A stretch of DNA of 52,769 bases from Pantoea piersonii (GTDB lineage: Bacteria; Pseudomonadota; Gammaproteobacteria; Enterobacterales; Enterobacteriaceae), in contig NZ_RARB01000014.1 of NCBI RefSeq assembly GCF_003612015.1, positions 984-53,752 on the forward strand, given 5' to 3'. A model generated the notes under the pieces. That model was not told the DNA's origin. It was given only the letters and a program-made list of their open reading frames with translations, and searched no databases. Both the position numbers and the translations under genes were made by a program. Numbering within the stretch: position 1 is the first letter of the stretch; each line of letters opens with the position of its first letter. Below, in pieces: positions 46,409-52,769 of this stretch.

Positions 46409-46636
46409 CTACAGCGCATAGTTGCTTGAAAATACGTGTATTTTTTCCGGGAAGTGCTGATTCTTTATCTTGAACCACGGATCGCCCATTTTCACGTACT
46501 TTTTGGCTTCCTTACTGCGCGCGATAACGCAGCCGTCGTTGTTCGACAGGATGGCCACCGGTGCATTTTTCAGGTCGGGCCGAAATACCTTCTCCGCGCT
46601 GGCATAAAAGCTGTTCACATCAATCAGGCCAAACAT
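46409..46636 (-). pseudogene. umuC: umuC, 5' fragment
   Basis: Codons 1-75 of a plasmid umu[21 protein letters not shown], later [20 protein letters not shown] and HVFSSNYAL, followed by a stop contributed by the transposon. The match to Y-family UmuC is clear, including the first catalytic Asp (in DVNSFYAS). The remaining gene lies at 38105-39102. Only two bases separate the umuD stop from this start, so the pair was one operon. Confidence 0.95.
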
Positions 46637-46637
46637 G

Positions 46638-47078
46638 TCAGTTCCTTTTGCGGGGGGTATGCACGAAATGCACCACTACGCCGAAGATCTCAAGCGTGTC
46701 CGGGTCCGGAATAATGACGGGATAGGCGGGATTCATGGGCTGCAGAACGGGCCCCTTCGGCGTAAGCAAAAGGCGCTTTACCGTGAATTCGCCGTAAAGC
46801 TCGGCGATAACCACGTCGTTGTGCTCCGGCGTCAGGGAGCGATCGACAATAAGCAGGTCGCCGTCATACAGGCCGACGTCCTGCATGCTGTTGCCCTGCG
46901 CGCGCAGGAAAAAGGTGCTTGCCCGGTGGGCTATAAGATATTCGTTGAGATCGAGCTCCTGCTCCGCGTAGTCCTGACAGGGTGAGGGAAACCCGCAGGG
47001 AACACGTTCCAGGAAAAGAGGCCTGAAGCTGGGCGGCGGATTGTCCGCCGGGTGCATCAACTCAAAGGCGTTAAACAT
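46638..47078 (-). CDS. umuD: UmuD-type SOS mutagenesis protein
   Basis: A 146-residue protein of the LexA/UmuD S24 peptidase family. The self-cleavage site Cys-Gly is in [10 protein letters not shown], the catalytic Ser in [19 protein letters not shown], and the Lys in [19 protein letters not shown] at 47078 is taken as the start, because a LexA box lies 22 bp upstream and UmuD proteins are about 140 residues. RecA-stimulated cleavage makes UmuD', which joins UmuC in polymerase V; with umuC disrupted, this protein could only pair with a chromosomal UmuC. Confidence 0.93.
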   Translation of the reverse strand: MFNAFELMHPADNPPPSFRPLFLERVPCGFPSPCQDYAEQELDLNEYLIAHRASTFFLRAQGNSMQDVGLYDGDLLIVDRSLTPEHNDVVIAELYGEFTVKRLLLTPKGPVLQPMNPAYPVIIPDPDTLEIFGVVVHFVHTPRKRN

Positions 47079-47100
47079 AGCTAAAATCCCTGTTAAAGCG

Positions 47101-47116
47101 CTGTATGTATTTACAG
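47101..47116 (-). promoter_or_regulatory. LexA (SOS) box upstream of umuD
   Basis: CTGTATGTATTTACAG is an exact CTGT-N8-ACAG LexA operator, 22 bp from the umuD start. It places umuD under SOS control. Confidence 0.93.
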
Positions 47117-47320
47117 TATTATTAGCTGGCTTCCTGATACGCGCAAGAAGTCGCTTGATCCTCACCGTCGGGAAGAAAATACAGCCATTGATTTATAAAG
47201 ATTTACAGCGAAACGACAGCTCATAAATTAACCGTTTGTTTGCATGCACCATCGGGAAAGGGCTGCAGATGTTTATCCACAGCTTTACGCGCGGGATGTG
47301 CAGGGAAGATGTGGATAAGG

Positions 47321-47436
47321 GCCCCCTTCGGCTCCCCTGATCGGGTCGTCAGCCCCATTCAGCTAACCGGCAGAGCCGGTAAGCTTCACCGGACCGCGCG
47401 ACGCGTTCCGGGCCTGCCGGCTGGGGTCTGAGGGCT
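47321..47436 (+). repeat. Leader-region structured repeat, copy 1 (Frpo-like)
   Basis: About 115 bp sharing long blocks with 51251-51369, including GCCCCC(T)TCCGGCTCCCC, AACCGGCAGAGCCGGTAAGC, CCGGACCGCG and GTTCCGGGCC. Each copy can form hairpins, for example ACCGGC-aga-GCCGGT. F-type leader regions carry repeated Frpo single-strand promoters that fold from the entering T-strand and drive ssb and psi genes; position upstream of ssb fits. The Frpo assignment is inference from location and structure. Confidence 0.6.
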
Positions 47437-47869
47437 GAAGGCAAAGCGTGCTGGCGGTCATCTGAAAAGACCATTGCAGGGTTTTTAAGCGAAGCCTGTT
47501 GTGTATGATTAATGTTCATTTTCAGGGAGCTGTCGCATAAGGAGTATGTCTTGAAACCCTTTCAACCCGCCTTTCTCATTCTCATCTGTATTTGCCCGAC
47601 GCGCGTGCGCCGGGAGGCTGCCGGCTGAACTGCTGCCGGCAGTACCGCATAAAACCCGGACCAGACACATACACGGCAGGGCAGGGGCTGCAGCCAGCCC
47701 ACAGGCTGGCGCGAACCGCGACGGCCTGAATCCGCCGTCGCTCTGAGGCGCAACGCCGTTTCGCTGCCGCTCAGCCGCCGTTGCCGCTGCATCGTGCTGT
47801 GCTTTTCCGCCGGGCTTCACCGGTTTAAGTCCTTTCGCCGGGGCTGAGACAAGCACAGGCGCCGTGGTC
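47437..47869. other. Spacer between the first leader repeat and the ssb-proximal hairpin
   Basis: A 115-residue frame on the minus strand (47509-47856) is open, but its low-complexity, alanine-rich translation and lack of ribosome site argue against a gene. No other element was seen. Confidence 0.35.
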
Positions 47870-47951
47870 GTCCAGGGTGAAGTGAACGCCGTGAAAATTT
47901 ATTTCCGGCCACTGCGTTAGACCAGAAATAAATGTCCCCGTCGCCCTGGAC
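47870..47951 (+). promoter_or_regulatory. Nested inverted repeats upstream of ssb, candidate single-strand promoter
   Basis: GTCCAGGG (47870-47877) pairs with CCCTGGAC (47944-47951), and inside it ATTTATTTC (47897-47905) pairs exactly with GAAATAAAT (47925-47933). The whole 82-nt segment can fold into one extended hairpin from single-stranded DNA. It lies about 170 bp before ssb. Such foldback structures in leader regions serve as promoters or priming sites. Confidence 0.5.
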
Positions 47952-48118
47952 GCCTGCCGTCACCCGCGCTGGTTTACGCCCTCGCGGCGAAGGATCTCAA
48001 ACGGGTGAAGTGAATACCGGAGTAAAAAACCAGCCGATTTCCACAAAACGTCAACACCGCGGCTCCCGAAACTCAACGGGTGACGTGGTTAAAAACCTAC
48101 TGCATGAGGAAAACGAAC

Positions 48119-48667
48119 ATGGCTTCACGAGGCGTCAACAAGGTCATCCTGGTCGGCAATCTGGGACAGGACCCGGAGGTGCGCTACATGCCGAACGGCG
48201 GCGCGGTCGCAAACATCACGCTGGCCACGTCTGAAAGCTGGCGCGACAAGCAGACCGGCGAGAGCAAAGAGATCACGGAGTGGCACCGCGTGGTGCTGTT
48301 CGGAAAGCTCGCAGAGGTGGCGGGGGAATACCTGCGCAAGGGCTCGCAGGTCTACATCGAGGGCCAGCTGCGCACGCGTAAATGGCAGGGCTCGGACGGG
48401 CAGGACAAATACACCACGGAAGTCGTGGTGAACGTTGGCGGCACCATGCAGATGCTGGGCGGACGGGGCAATGGCGCTGGCGGGCAAACCGGACAGCAGT
48501 TCAGCGGGCAGCAAAACGCTCAGCCTCAGCAGCCGCCTGCAGCAAAAGGTAACGGCGGCAAAGGCGGTAAGGGCGGTCGCAGCGCGGCTCAGCCGCAACC
48601 GGAACCCCAGGCACCGCCGCAGGGTAATTATCCGCCGGCAGATTTTGACGACGACATCCCGTTCTGA
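48119..48667 (+). CDS. ssb: Plasmid single-stranded DNA-binding protein
   Basis: A 182-residue SSB. OB-fold in the first 110 residues ([40 protein letters not shown]), a glycine/glutamine-rich linker, and the acidic C-terminal tip DFDDDIPF, which recruits partner proteins. ATG 48119 has GAGGA 8 bases upstream; the longer open frame lacks a site. It coats incoming T-strand DNA and helps avoid SOS induction after conjugation. It is the first gene of the leader region. Confidence 0.97.
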   Translation: MASRGVNKVILVGNLGQDPEVRYMPNGGAVANITLATSESWRDKQTGESKEITEWHRVVLFGKLAEVAGEYLRKGSQVYIEGQLRTRKWQGSDGQDKYTTEVVVNVGGTMQMLGGRGNGAGGQTGQQFSGQQNAQPQQPPAAKGNGGKGGKGGRSAAQPQPEPQAPPQGNYPPADFDDDIPF

Positions 48668-48816
48668 ATGACGCGGCTTTGCTCACGCGAGGCAGCGAAT
48701 CAGGTGAAAACAGCAGGTAAACGAAGCAGAAATACGGCCGGAACGGCCGGGATGGTTGCCCTGGCGGAGCTGTCACTCCGCGCAGGGCATGACAATCAAA
48801 TTATGAGGAACTCGAT

Positions 48817-49359
48817 ATGTCAGCGACTCAGTCTAAAGAAAAAATTCGTAACGGCAAGACCTCCGCGTATTACGGCCGCCAGCGCGGCGGCTACCGCAGC
48901 TGCTGCGGTAGCGAACTGACACGCGATGAGAGCGTGACACTGCAACGTCTTAAGGCATTCACGCCGGGCGACTTTGAGGCCTACAGCGCGCGCGGTGAGG
49001 AGTTTCGCCGGCGGCTGTGCGGGACTGTACTGAACGCCCTGCAGCTCAGCAATGCCTGGCTTACCGACTGCGAATGCCGGGGAGAGTGGGGCGGGGTGTT
49101 CCCGGTTCATCTCCGTCTGACGCACCGCAAAAATCCGCTCGTCACGCTCGACATCCTGAGCCCGGGCAGCGAGTCGCCGTTCTGGCACGGGCTTATCTGG
49201 ATAAATCCCGATCACACAGGGCTGTACGTTCTGAACACCGAACAGTTTGAGCCGGAAAGCATCGGCCGGCTGCTGACGCGCATTGAAGAGATGGTCTCAG
49301 CGGGCATTACGCCAGCGGAAATCGTGGCGGTACTGGGAAGAAAAGGAGCGCACGTATGA
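48817..49359 (+). CDS. psiB: PsiB-family inhibitor of SOS induction
   Basis: A 180-residue protein. Residues about 45-180 align with F PsiB (about 144 residues): a GEWGGVFPVHLRLTH segment corresponds to EFGGFFPVQVRFT, followed by DILSPGSESPFWHGLIWIN and the C-terminal GITPAEIVAVL. PsiB binds free RecA to stop filament formation on the entering strand. This version has an N-terminal extension of about 40 residues (MSATQSKEKIRNGKTSAYYG and a CC pair). GAGGA lies 6-8 bases upstream of the chosen ATG. It overlaps the next gene by four bases. Confidence 0.85.
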   Translation: MSATQSKEKIRNGKTSAYYGRQRGGYRSCCGSELTRDESVTLQRLKAFTPGDFEAYSARGEEFRRRLCGTVLNALQLSNAWLTDCECRGEWGGVFPVHLRLTHRKNPLVTLDILSPGSESPFWHGLIWINPDHTGLYVLNTEQFEPESIGRLLTRIEEMVSAGITPAEIVAVLGRKGAHV

Positions 49360-49757
49360 ATACCGTCATGATAGTACCTGCGGCGCCTCCCCTTTATCCT
49401 CAGCGGCACAGGGTCTGCAGGCTGCTAAATGTATTTTCACGCCCTGCGCAGTCTGTAGCCCAGGCGAGTATGGCAGCTAAAAAGGATAACGCATGCCCCC
49501 CTGTAATCACGTTGCTGAGCCTGCCTGAGAATATCGGGCGGCCCGCTTCTGTAGCGTCAGAACGACGAACTTCACTGGCATTGATGCACCAGGCTGAAGT
49601 GCAGGAAAGACTTATCTGTGAGGCCGAAACGGCGCTGGCCAGCCAGTCAGTTCGCACATACCGGCAATGGTACTCGCACTGGCGGCGTCGTGGCGTACGG
49701 GTGAACGATCTGCTGGATATGACGTGGGTGTGGCGCCAGCGCGCCCGGACTAATTGA
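49356..49757 (+). CDS. psiA: Short PsiA-like protein
   Basis: A 133-residue protein in the position of psiA, directly after psiB (ATGA overlap). F PsiA is about 240 residues. The C-terminal part (AEVQERLICEAETALASQSV and TYRQWYSHWRRR) recalls the region of PsiA with HARWSDR and a Trp-rich tail, while the first about 60 residues look unrelated. It may be a truncated or distantly related PsiA. The function of PsiA itself is unresolved. Confidence 0.55.
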   Translation: MNTVMIVPAAPPLYPQRHRVCRLLNVFSRPAQSVAQASMAAKKDNACPPVITLLSLPENIGRPASVASERRTSLALMHQAEVQERLICEAETALASQSVRTYRQWYSHWRRRGVRVNDLLDMTWVWRQRARTN

Positions 49758-49903
49758 GAATAAAGAGCATCTGTCAGTCAACTGTCTGCGCCTGCATGAA
49801 GACAGAATATCTCGACCGGTCAGACCTGTTAATGTTTGAGGCTCTGGCGCCGATAGTGTTCAAATCCTTCACCAGGGATACACATTGATGGCAAATCCGT
49901 TTT

Positions 49904-49933
49904 GACGATGCTTCACGGCATCGTCTTTTTTTT
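49904..49933 (+). terminator. Intrinsic terminator after the psi genes
   Basis: GACGATGC (49904-49911), loop TTCACG, GCATCGTC (49918-49925), then eight T. A classic Rho-independent terminator isolating psiBA from the reverse transcriptase cassette. Confidence 0.93.
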
Positions 49934-50039
49934 GAGGATGTACAAAAGAATCGGACTATTTATGATTCAGTGGATTACATCCTAATGTTGACGGGTGATA
50001 GGGGATGTATAGTGAGGGCGTGTTGCTTATGTAGATCGC

Positions 50040-50298
50040 AAACGCTAAACAGTTCCTTATCTTTTACTCAAGGTGTAACCTGTACACTCCTGACGTTAGC
50101 CGGTTATCCGGCCTCTCTGTACTCGTCGTTATTCGACATACCGACGGCTACCGTTCGTCGCGGCGGGCGGCTATACGCTGCTTCTCGCTACTTGGGGTTG
50201 CCAAAGGTTTCTTATCGCCTCTTAAGGGGGCGTAGCGTTATTAGTTTGGGCTATGCGCTTGCGCTAAGAATCGTCAGGATTGTATAGAGAGAACGATC
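50040..50298 (+). ncRNA. Candidate structured non-coding RNA upstream of the reverse transcriptase
   Basis: About 260 bases dense in short hairpins: GTGTA-acctg-TACAC (50072-50086), GCCGG-ttat-CCGGC (50099-50112), CGTCG-ttat-TCGAC (50124-50137), CGACG-gctaccgtt-CGTCG (50142-50160), CGCC-tcttaag-GGGGCG (50216-50232). The first base after the psi terminator is about 100 bp upstream, and TTGACG with TATAGT (49988-50013) could be a promoter, although its spacing is short. Defence reverse transcriptases of several classes use an upstream RNA as template, so the position is telling. Boundaries and function are inferred. Confidence 0.5.
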
Positions 50299-50299
50299 T

Positions 50300-50455
50300 A
50301 TGTCTAAACAACATAAAATCGGCTTAGTTGAAGTGCTCGGGATTGCTACAGCAGTCCTGGCCTTTATCAACGAGTCGTGGACTTTCGTTGAGAAGGTGTT
50401 GAGCCTCTTCAACATAGTCCCTAACTACTTGTTTTTTTATGAATACAGAAAATGA
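50300..50455 (+). CDS. 51-residue hydrophobic protein overlapping the reverse transcriptase gene
   Basis: Starts at ATG 50300 with a purine-rich GAGAGAACG upstream. Its sequence starts MSKQHKIGLVEVLGIATAVL and continues AFINESWTFVEKVLSLF, one amphipathic or transmembrane segment of about 25 residues followed by an aromatic tail. It overlaps the reverse transcriptase start by 17 bases across a run of seven T. The overlap and lack of a ribosome site for the downstream gene suggest translational coupling. No family is recognised; a small membrane toxin-like effector is one possibility. Confidence 0.55.
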   Translation: MSKQHKIGLVEVLGIATAVLAFINESWTFVEKVLSLFNIVPNYLFFYEYRK

Positions 50456-51206
50456 ATGGCTTCATAAATTTGAGATAAAGCCGGGCCGCTGGGTTTATAT
50501 ACCCAATGAGGCTACGTTAAAGCAAGGAAAGCTAATACACGCTTATATCAGGTCAAAATGGAAATCCCCCCTCTATATGTTTCACCTGAGAGAAGGTGGT
50601 CATGTTGCGGCTGCAAATCATCATGTTCAAAAAAAATACTTTGCATTGATCGATATACAGGATTTTTTTGGCGCCACCAGCCAAAGTCGCATAACAAGAG
50701 CGCTAGGGAATTTCATCCCCTATGACAAAGCGAGAAAAATCGCTAAGTTATCAACCGTGAAAAACCAAAACGGCAATGGATTAAAGCATGTGATTCCATA
50801 TGGCTATCCACAGTCACCAATTCTGGCAAGTTTTTGCTTCCATCAATCCTTTTGTGGGGATCTTATTAAAAACATCAGTAAATCAGGTGATATATCTGTA
50901 AGTATCTATATGGATGACATCCTTCTGTCAGGTAATGATTTAGGAAGGCTGGAAGATACTTTTAAAGCTGTCAATGAAGCGTTGGTTAAGTCAGGTTATA
51001 CGGTAAACCGGTCTAAAACTCAGCTTCCATCAACAATTGTGAATGTATTTAATTTAGAGCTTAGCCAAAACTCACTGCGTATATCAGCTAAAAGGATTGT
51101 TGATTTTTTGCAAACCTATATATCCAGTTCGCACCCGCCTGAAAAAAAAGGTATAGCTTCATACGTTGGTAGTGTTAACAAAGAACAAGCCCGGTTATTC
51201 AAGTGA
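50439..51206 (+). CDS. Compact reverse transcriptase (defence-associated RT-like), YMDD active site
   Basis: A 255-residue single-domain reverse transcriptase. Fingers/palm motifs: HHVQKKYFALIDIQDFFGAT (first catalytic Asp, F-x-x-x-D-x-x-x-F-F), IPYGYPQSPILASFCFHQS (motif B-like G-x-PQSP), SIYMDDILLSGND (catalytic YMDD, about residue 165) and the thumb-like EKKGIASYVGSVNKEQARL at the end. Retron hallmarks NAxxH and VTG are not seen, and no group II intron maturase or integrase domain is attached. This resembles the UG/DRT class of antiphage reverse transcriptases; exact class is not assignable by eye. The gene is AT-rich against its GC-rich leader neighbours, indicating recent acquisition. 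Confidence 0.85.
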   Translation: MNTENEWLHKFEIKPGRWVYIPNEATLKQGKLIHAYIRSKWKSPLYMFHLREGGHVAAANHHVQKKYFALIDIQDFFGATSQSRITRALGNFIPYDKARKIAKLSTVKNQNGNGLKHVIPYGYPQSPILASFCFHQSFCGDLIKNISKSGDISVSIYMDDILLSGNDLGRLEDTFKAVNEALVKSGYTVNRSKTQLPSTIVNVFNLELSQNSLRISAKRIVDFLQTYISSSHPPEKKGIASYVGSVNKEQARLFK

Positions 51207-51250
51207 CACCTTTATTCAGTGAAGTCGTAAAGCCATAAAATGAGAAGTAT

Positions 51251-51369
51251 GCCCCCCTCCGGCTCCCCGGCGCTGCCGGGTCGTCACCCCCACTGCGCTA
51301 ACCGGCAGAGCCGGTAAGCTCCGCCGGACCGCGTGGCGTTCCGGGCCTCCCGGCTAGGGTCTGATGGCT
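51251..51369 (+). repeat. Leader-region structured repeat, copy 2 (Frpo-like)
   Basis: Second copy of the repeat at 47321-47436, with the same block AACCGGCAGAGCCGGTAAGC and the same GTTCCGGGCC. It lies about 300 bp before the next leader genes and right after the reverse transcriptase gene. The presence of two copies ahead of two gene groups supports a shared regulatory role during DNA entry. The rest of 51207-51672 holds no gene I can support. Confidence 0.6.
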
Positions 51370-51672
51370 TTAACAGATAACTGCTGCAGCGGGCCTGCGG
51401 CCGCGCCTTCACCGCGCCGGCATACGTCCGCCGACGCTTTCATGTCGTCACGCCTTAACGGCGCGCCGGGTGTGTTCATTCCCTGTCTTACCGTTGGTCA
51501 TCTCTCACCGGCTCTCTCGCGGAGGGCCGGGTTTCGCACCGTCGTCCGGAAAAAGCAAGGCTGAAGTGTACGGCTTCGCCGGCCCTGCTTTGTCCGATCG
51601 CCGTCGCGCGCACGCCCTTTGCCGCGAAAGGTCCCGACGAGAGATGAGTTAACAAACTAAAGGAGAACCGGA

Positions 51673-52050
51673 ATGAACACACAGAACGTCAACACCGCCG
51701 CTCAGGAACCCTCGGAAAGATGGGGGGCAGGGCAGGCAGCCACCAGCATCGAAAAATGCCTGATATTGAGCACCGCGCACATGACCCTGGAAGACAGCGA
51801 TCGGATTTACTGGCTCTCACGTCGTTCAGAGAAAGGGGACGGGGCGTGGATGTGGATACACGATACCGGCTATGGGCACCTTGTCTGTCTCGACACCGAG
51901 GGGGACAGGCTCCGGTGGCTGCGTAATCAGGGTATTTCAGAAAGCCTCTGTTACCTGCTGGAGACGGTCTTACGGCTTTCCGGCACGCGCATGTTCCATT
52001 TCGACCGCGATGCAGACATCCAGCCAGGTTTTGTAACTTACGACTGGTAA
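51673..52050 (+). CDS. Leader-region protein, DUF5983-like, function unknown
   Basis: A 125-residue soluble protein starting at ATG 51673, with AAAGGAGAA 8-10 bases upstream. Core: IEKCLILSTAHMTLEDSDRI (beta strand plus STAH), WMWIHDTGYGHLVCLD, and ISESLCYLLETVLRLSG, a pattern like DUF5983 proteins found beside antirestriction and toxin genes on plasmids and prophages. Assignment rests on memory of that pattern. It is the first of three tightly packed leader genes. Confidence 0.6.
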   Translation: MNTQNVNTAAQEPSERWGAGQAATSIEKCLILSTAHMTLEDSDRIYWLSRRSEKGDGAWMWIHDTGYGHLVCLDTEGDRLRWLRNQGISESLCYLLETVLRLSGTRMFHFDRDADIQPGFVTYDW

Positions 52051-52128
52051 AACACGGCAGTCATGCCGTCAGAATCACCGGCGCGGCAGCAAACGCGCCG
52101 GTTAAAGCAGAAGCGAAGGAGTTAACTG

Positions 52129-52278
52129 ATGCGTTACAGTAAGAAAACAGAAGTGCAGGCGCAGCGTTTTGCGCAGGCTTACCGCGAGGGCAGACCTGCC
52201 AGCATGTCGGCGATGCGTTTCAGTGACTGGCCATGCTTTATGGCCACGGTCAGAAAATTACAGGGAGGTCAGGCATGA
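52129..52278 (+). CDS. Small basic leader-region protein (49 aa)
   Basis: A 49-residue protein starting at ATG 52129 with GAAGGAG 6-8 bases upstream. Composition is basic (RYSKKTEVQAQRFAQAYREG, later FMATVRKLQGG) with a possible single helix-turn-helix-like stretch. Its stop overlaps the next start (ATGA), so it belongs to an operon. Not recognised by family; small proteins like it are common in F-type leader regions. Confidence 0.6.
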   Translation: MRYSKKTEVQAQRFAQAYREGRPASMSAMRFSDWPCFMATVRKLQGGQA

Positions 52279-52643
52279 AAGGGATGAGTAATGCATTTCC
52301 GGTATCGCAGGATGAGATTGTGCGTGTGCTGGGCCCGTGCTGTCACATAACGCTGAACACGGGCGCCGAGGCATTTTACATTAACGGGCAGTTCATCACT
52401 GATGCTTACCCGGGCGAAGGAGCACCCCGGTTGCTGAACCTCGCGCGCAGAATTGCAGCGGCCTCTGGCCATACGCTGCGCTGCTATGTGGTATCAGAGC
52501 CTGAAGACGAAGAGTGGGCATGGAATGACGTTGTCGATCAGCTGGCGATACGCGCCCGCATGAATCCCGCACCATTGTTTACACCCGTGAGTCCGGCTGA
52601 TCCGCGAGGACTTATAGTACGATTACTGAATTTACGCCAGTAA
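52275..52643 (+). CDS. Leader-region hypothetical protein
   Basis: A 122-residue acidic protein from ATG 52275 (GGGAGG 7 bases upstream). It carries ITLNTGAEAFYINGQFITDA and CYVVSEPEDEEWAWNDVVDQ but no motif I know. It follows the 49-residue gene with a four-base overlap. The gene ends 12 bp before the IS1 end, so the IS1 insertion spared it. Confidence 0.6.
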   Translation: MKGMSNAFPVSQDEIVRVLGPCCHITLNTGAEAFYINGQFITDAYPGEGAPRLLNLARRIAAASGHTLRCYVVSEPEDEEWAWNDVVDQLAIRARMNPAPLFTPVSPADPRGLIVRLLNLRQ

Positions 52644-52655
52644 GAAAAAATCAGG

Positions 52656-52769
52656 GGTAATGACTCCAAATTATTGATAGTGTTTTATGTTCAGATAATG
52701 CCCGATGACTTTATCATGCAGCTCCACCGATTTTGAGAACGACAGCGACTTCCGTCCCAGCCTTGCCAG
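52656..52769 (-). mobile_element. IS1, right end (cut by window edge)
   Basis: GGTAATGACTCCAA at 52656-52669 is the IS1 right inverted repeat, followed by sequence identical or nearly so to IS1 up to the window edge (for example CCCGATGACTTTATCATGCAG). The element is in reverse orientation, with its genes on the minus strand. Confidence 0.95.
52671..52769 (-). CDS. insB: IS1 transposase InsB, C-terminal end (partial)
   Basis: The last 32 codons of IS1 Ins[21 protein letters not shown] followed by HYLNIKHYQ and a stop at 52671-52673. InsB is the catalytic part of the InsAB' fusion transposase. The remaining gene continues past the window. Confidence 0.95.

Larger units (their letters stand above)
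39103..46410 (-). mobile_element. Tn554-type transposon with arsenic resistance cargo, inserted in umuC
   Basis: The two halves of umuC fit together around this 7.3-kb segment: the 5' half stops matching at 46411 (after CTGTA) and the 3' half resumes at 39102. At its right end it encodes three transposition genes in the Tn554 order tnpA-tnpB-tnpC, all reading leftward. Short imperfect inverted repeats lie at the ends: TATGTGGAATGGAA (39112-39125) and, inverted, TTAAGTGGAATGCAA (46389-46403). About 7 bp of umuC (around codons Tyr-Ala-Asp) are not found at either junction. Cargo: arsRBC, a VIT-family transporter and a cytochrome b561-like protein. Confidence 0.85.

Noticed and set aside
47509..47856. 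115-aa minus-strand frame near ssb
   Set aside because: Alanine- and glycine-rich low-complexity translation against the direction of all leader genes.
49970..50287. 105-aa frame over the hairpin-rich stretch upstream of the RT
   Set aside because: It starts at GTG without a ribosome site and covers sequence dominated by small hairpins; a structural RNA explains it better. Its openness should still be kept in mind if cDNA-encoded products are considered.
50439..51206. Retron or group II intron reverse transcriptase
   Set aside because: No NAxxH or VTG motifs of retrons, and no maturase, endonuclease or intron structure; a defence RT class fits better.

Overview
The window is a stretch of a large conjugative plasmid from an enterobacterium, most likely Klebsiella, Enterobacter or a close relative. 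Evidence is a RepFIB-type replication gene flanked by iterons, an F-type sopAB partition locus with a sopC-like centromere, plasmid-borne umuDC, and an F-like leader region with ssb and psiB. Insertion-sequence pieces (IS5 family, two IS3-family copies, IS1) divide the window and sit at both ends, as in mosaic resistance or virulence plasmids. No species-specific marker was found, so the host genus is an inference.

Layout. 1-7.8 kb: an IS5-family end, then a redox block (ABM-type monooxygenase, GlxA-like regulator, two MDR quinone/alcohol oxidoreductases, LysR regulator, SDR), containing a broken 6-phospho-beta-glucosidase tail and an orphan iteron-like array, and closed by an IS3-family element. 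8.2-9.4 kb: a decayed Cre-like recombinase with a large inverted repeat at its 5' end. 9.8-14.1 kb: an AT-rich defence block, Gabija (gajA-gajB), followed by a higBA toxin-antitoxin pair. 14.6-28.4 kb: a tightly packed nine-gene module encoding a double AAA+ ATPase, a WYL regulator, an unknown protein, a PLD-type nuclease, an SNF2-type helicase, three dynamin/YfjP-like GTPases and a small membrane protein. I match this gene set to no named defence system; it is the best candidate for an undescribed one. 28.5-31.4 kb: an IS911-like element and an Rpn-family nuclease. 32.4-38 kb: the RepFIB replicon, sopA, sopB and the centromere. 38.1-47.1 kb: umuDC, with umuC split by a 7.3-kb Tn554-type transposon carrying arsRBC, a VIT-family transporter and a cytochrome b561-like protein. 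47.3-52.6 kb: the conjugation leader region (ssb, psiB, a short psiA-like gene, small conserved ORFs, and two copies of a 115-bp structured repeat). A compact reverse transcriptase sits inside it, preceded by a hairpin-rich non-coding stretch and a 51-aa hydrophobic protein. The window ends inside IS1.

How it fits together. Replication (RepB plus iterons), partition (SopA/SopB/sopC) and establishment (SSB, PsiB) form the backbone. The accessory load is mostly survival functions: arsenic export, mutagenic SOS repair (now inactivated), and at least three candidate antiphage or anti-plasmid layers (Gabija, the helicase/PLD/GTPase module, the reverse transcriptase cassette) plus a toxin-antitoxin pair. 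All functional statements rest on reading motifs by eye; no database search was possible.
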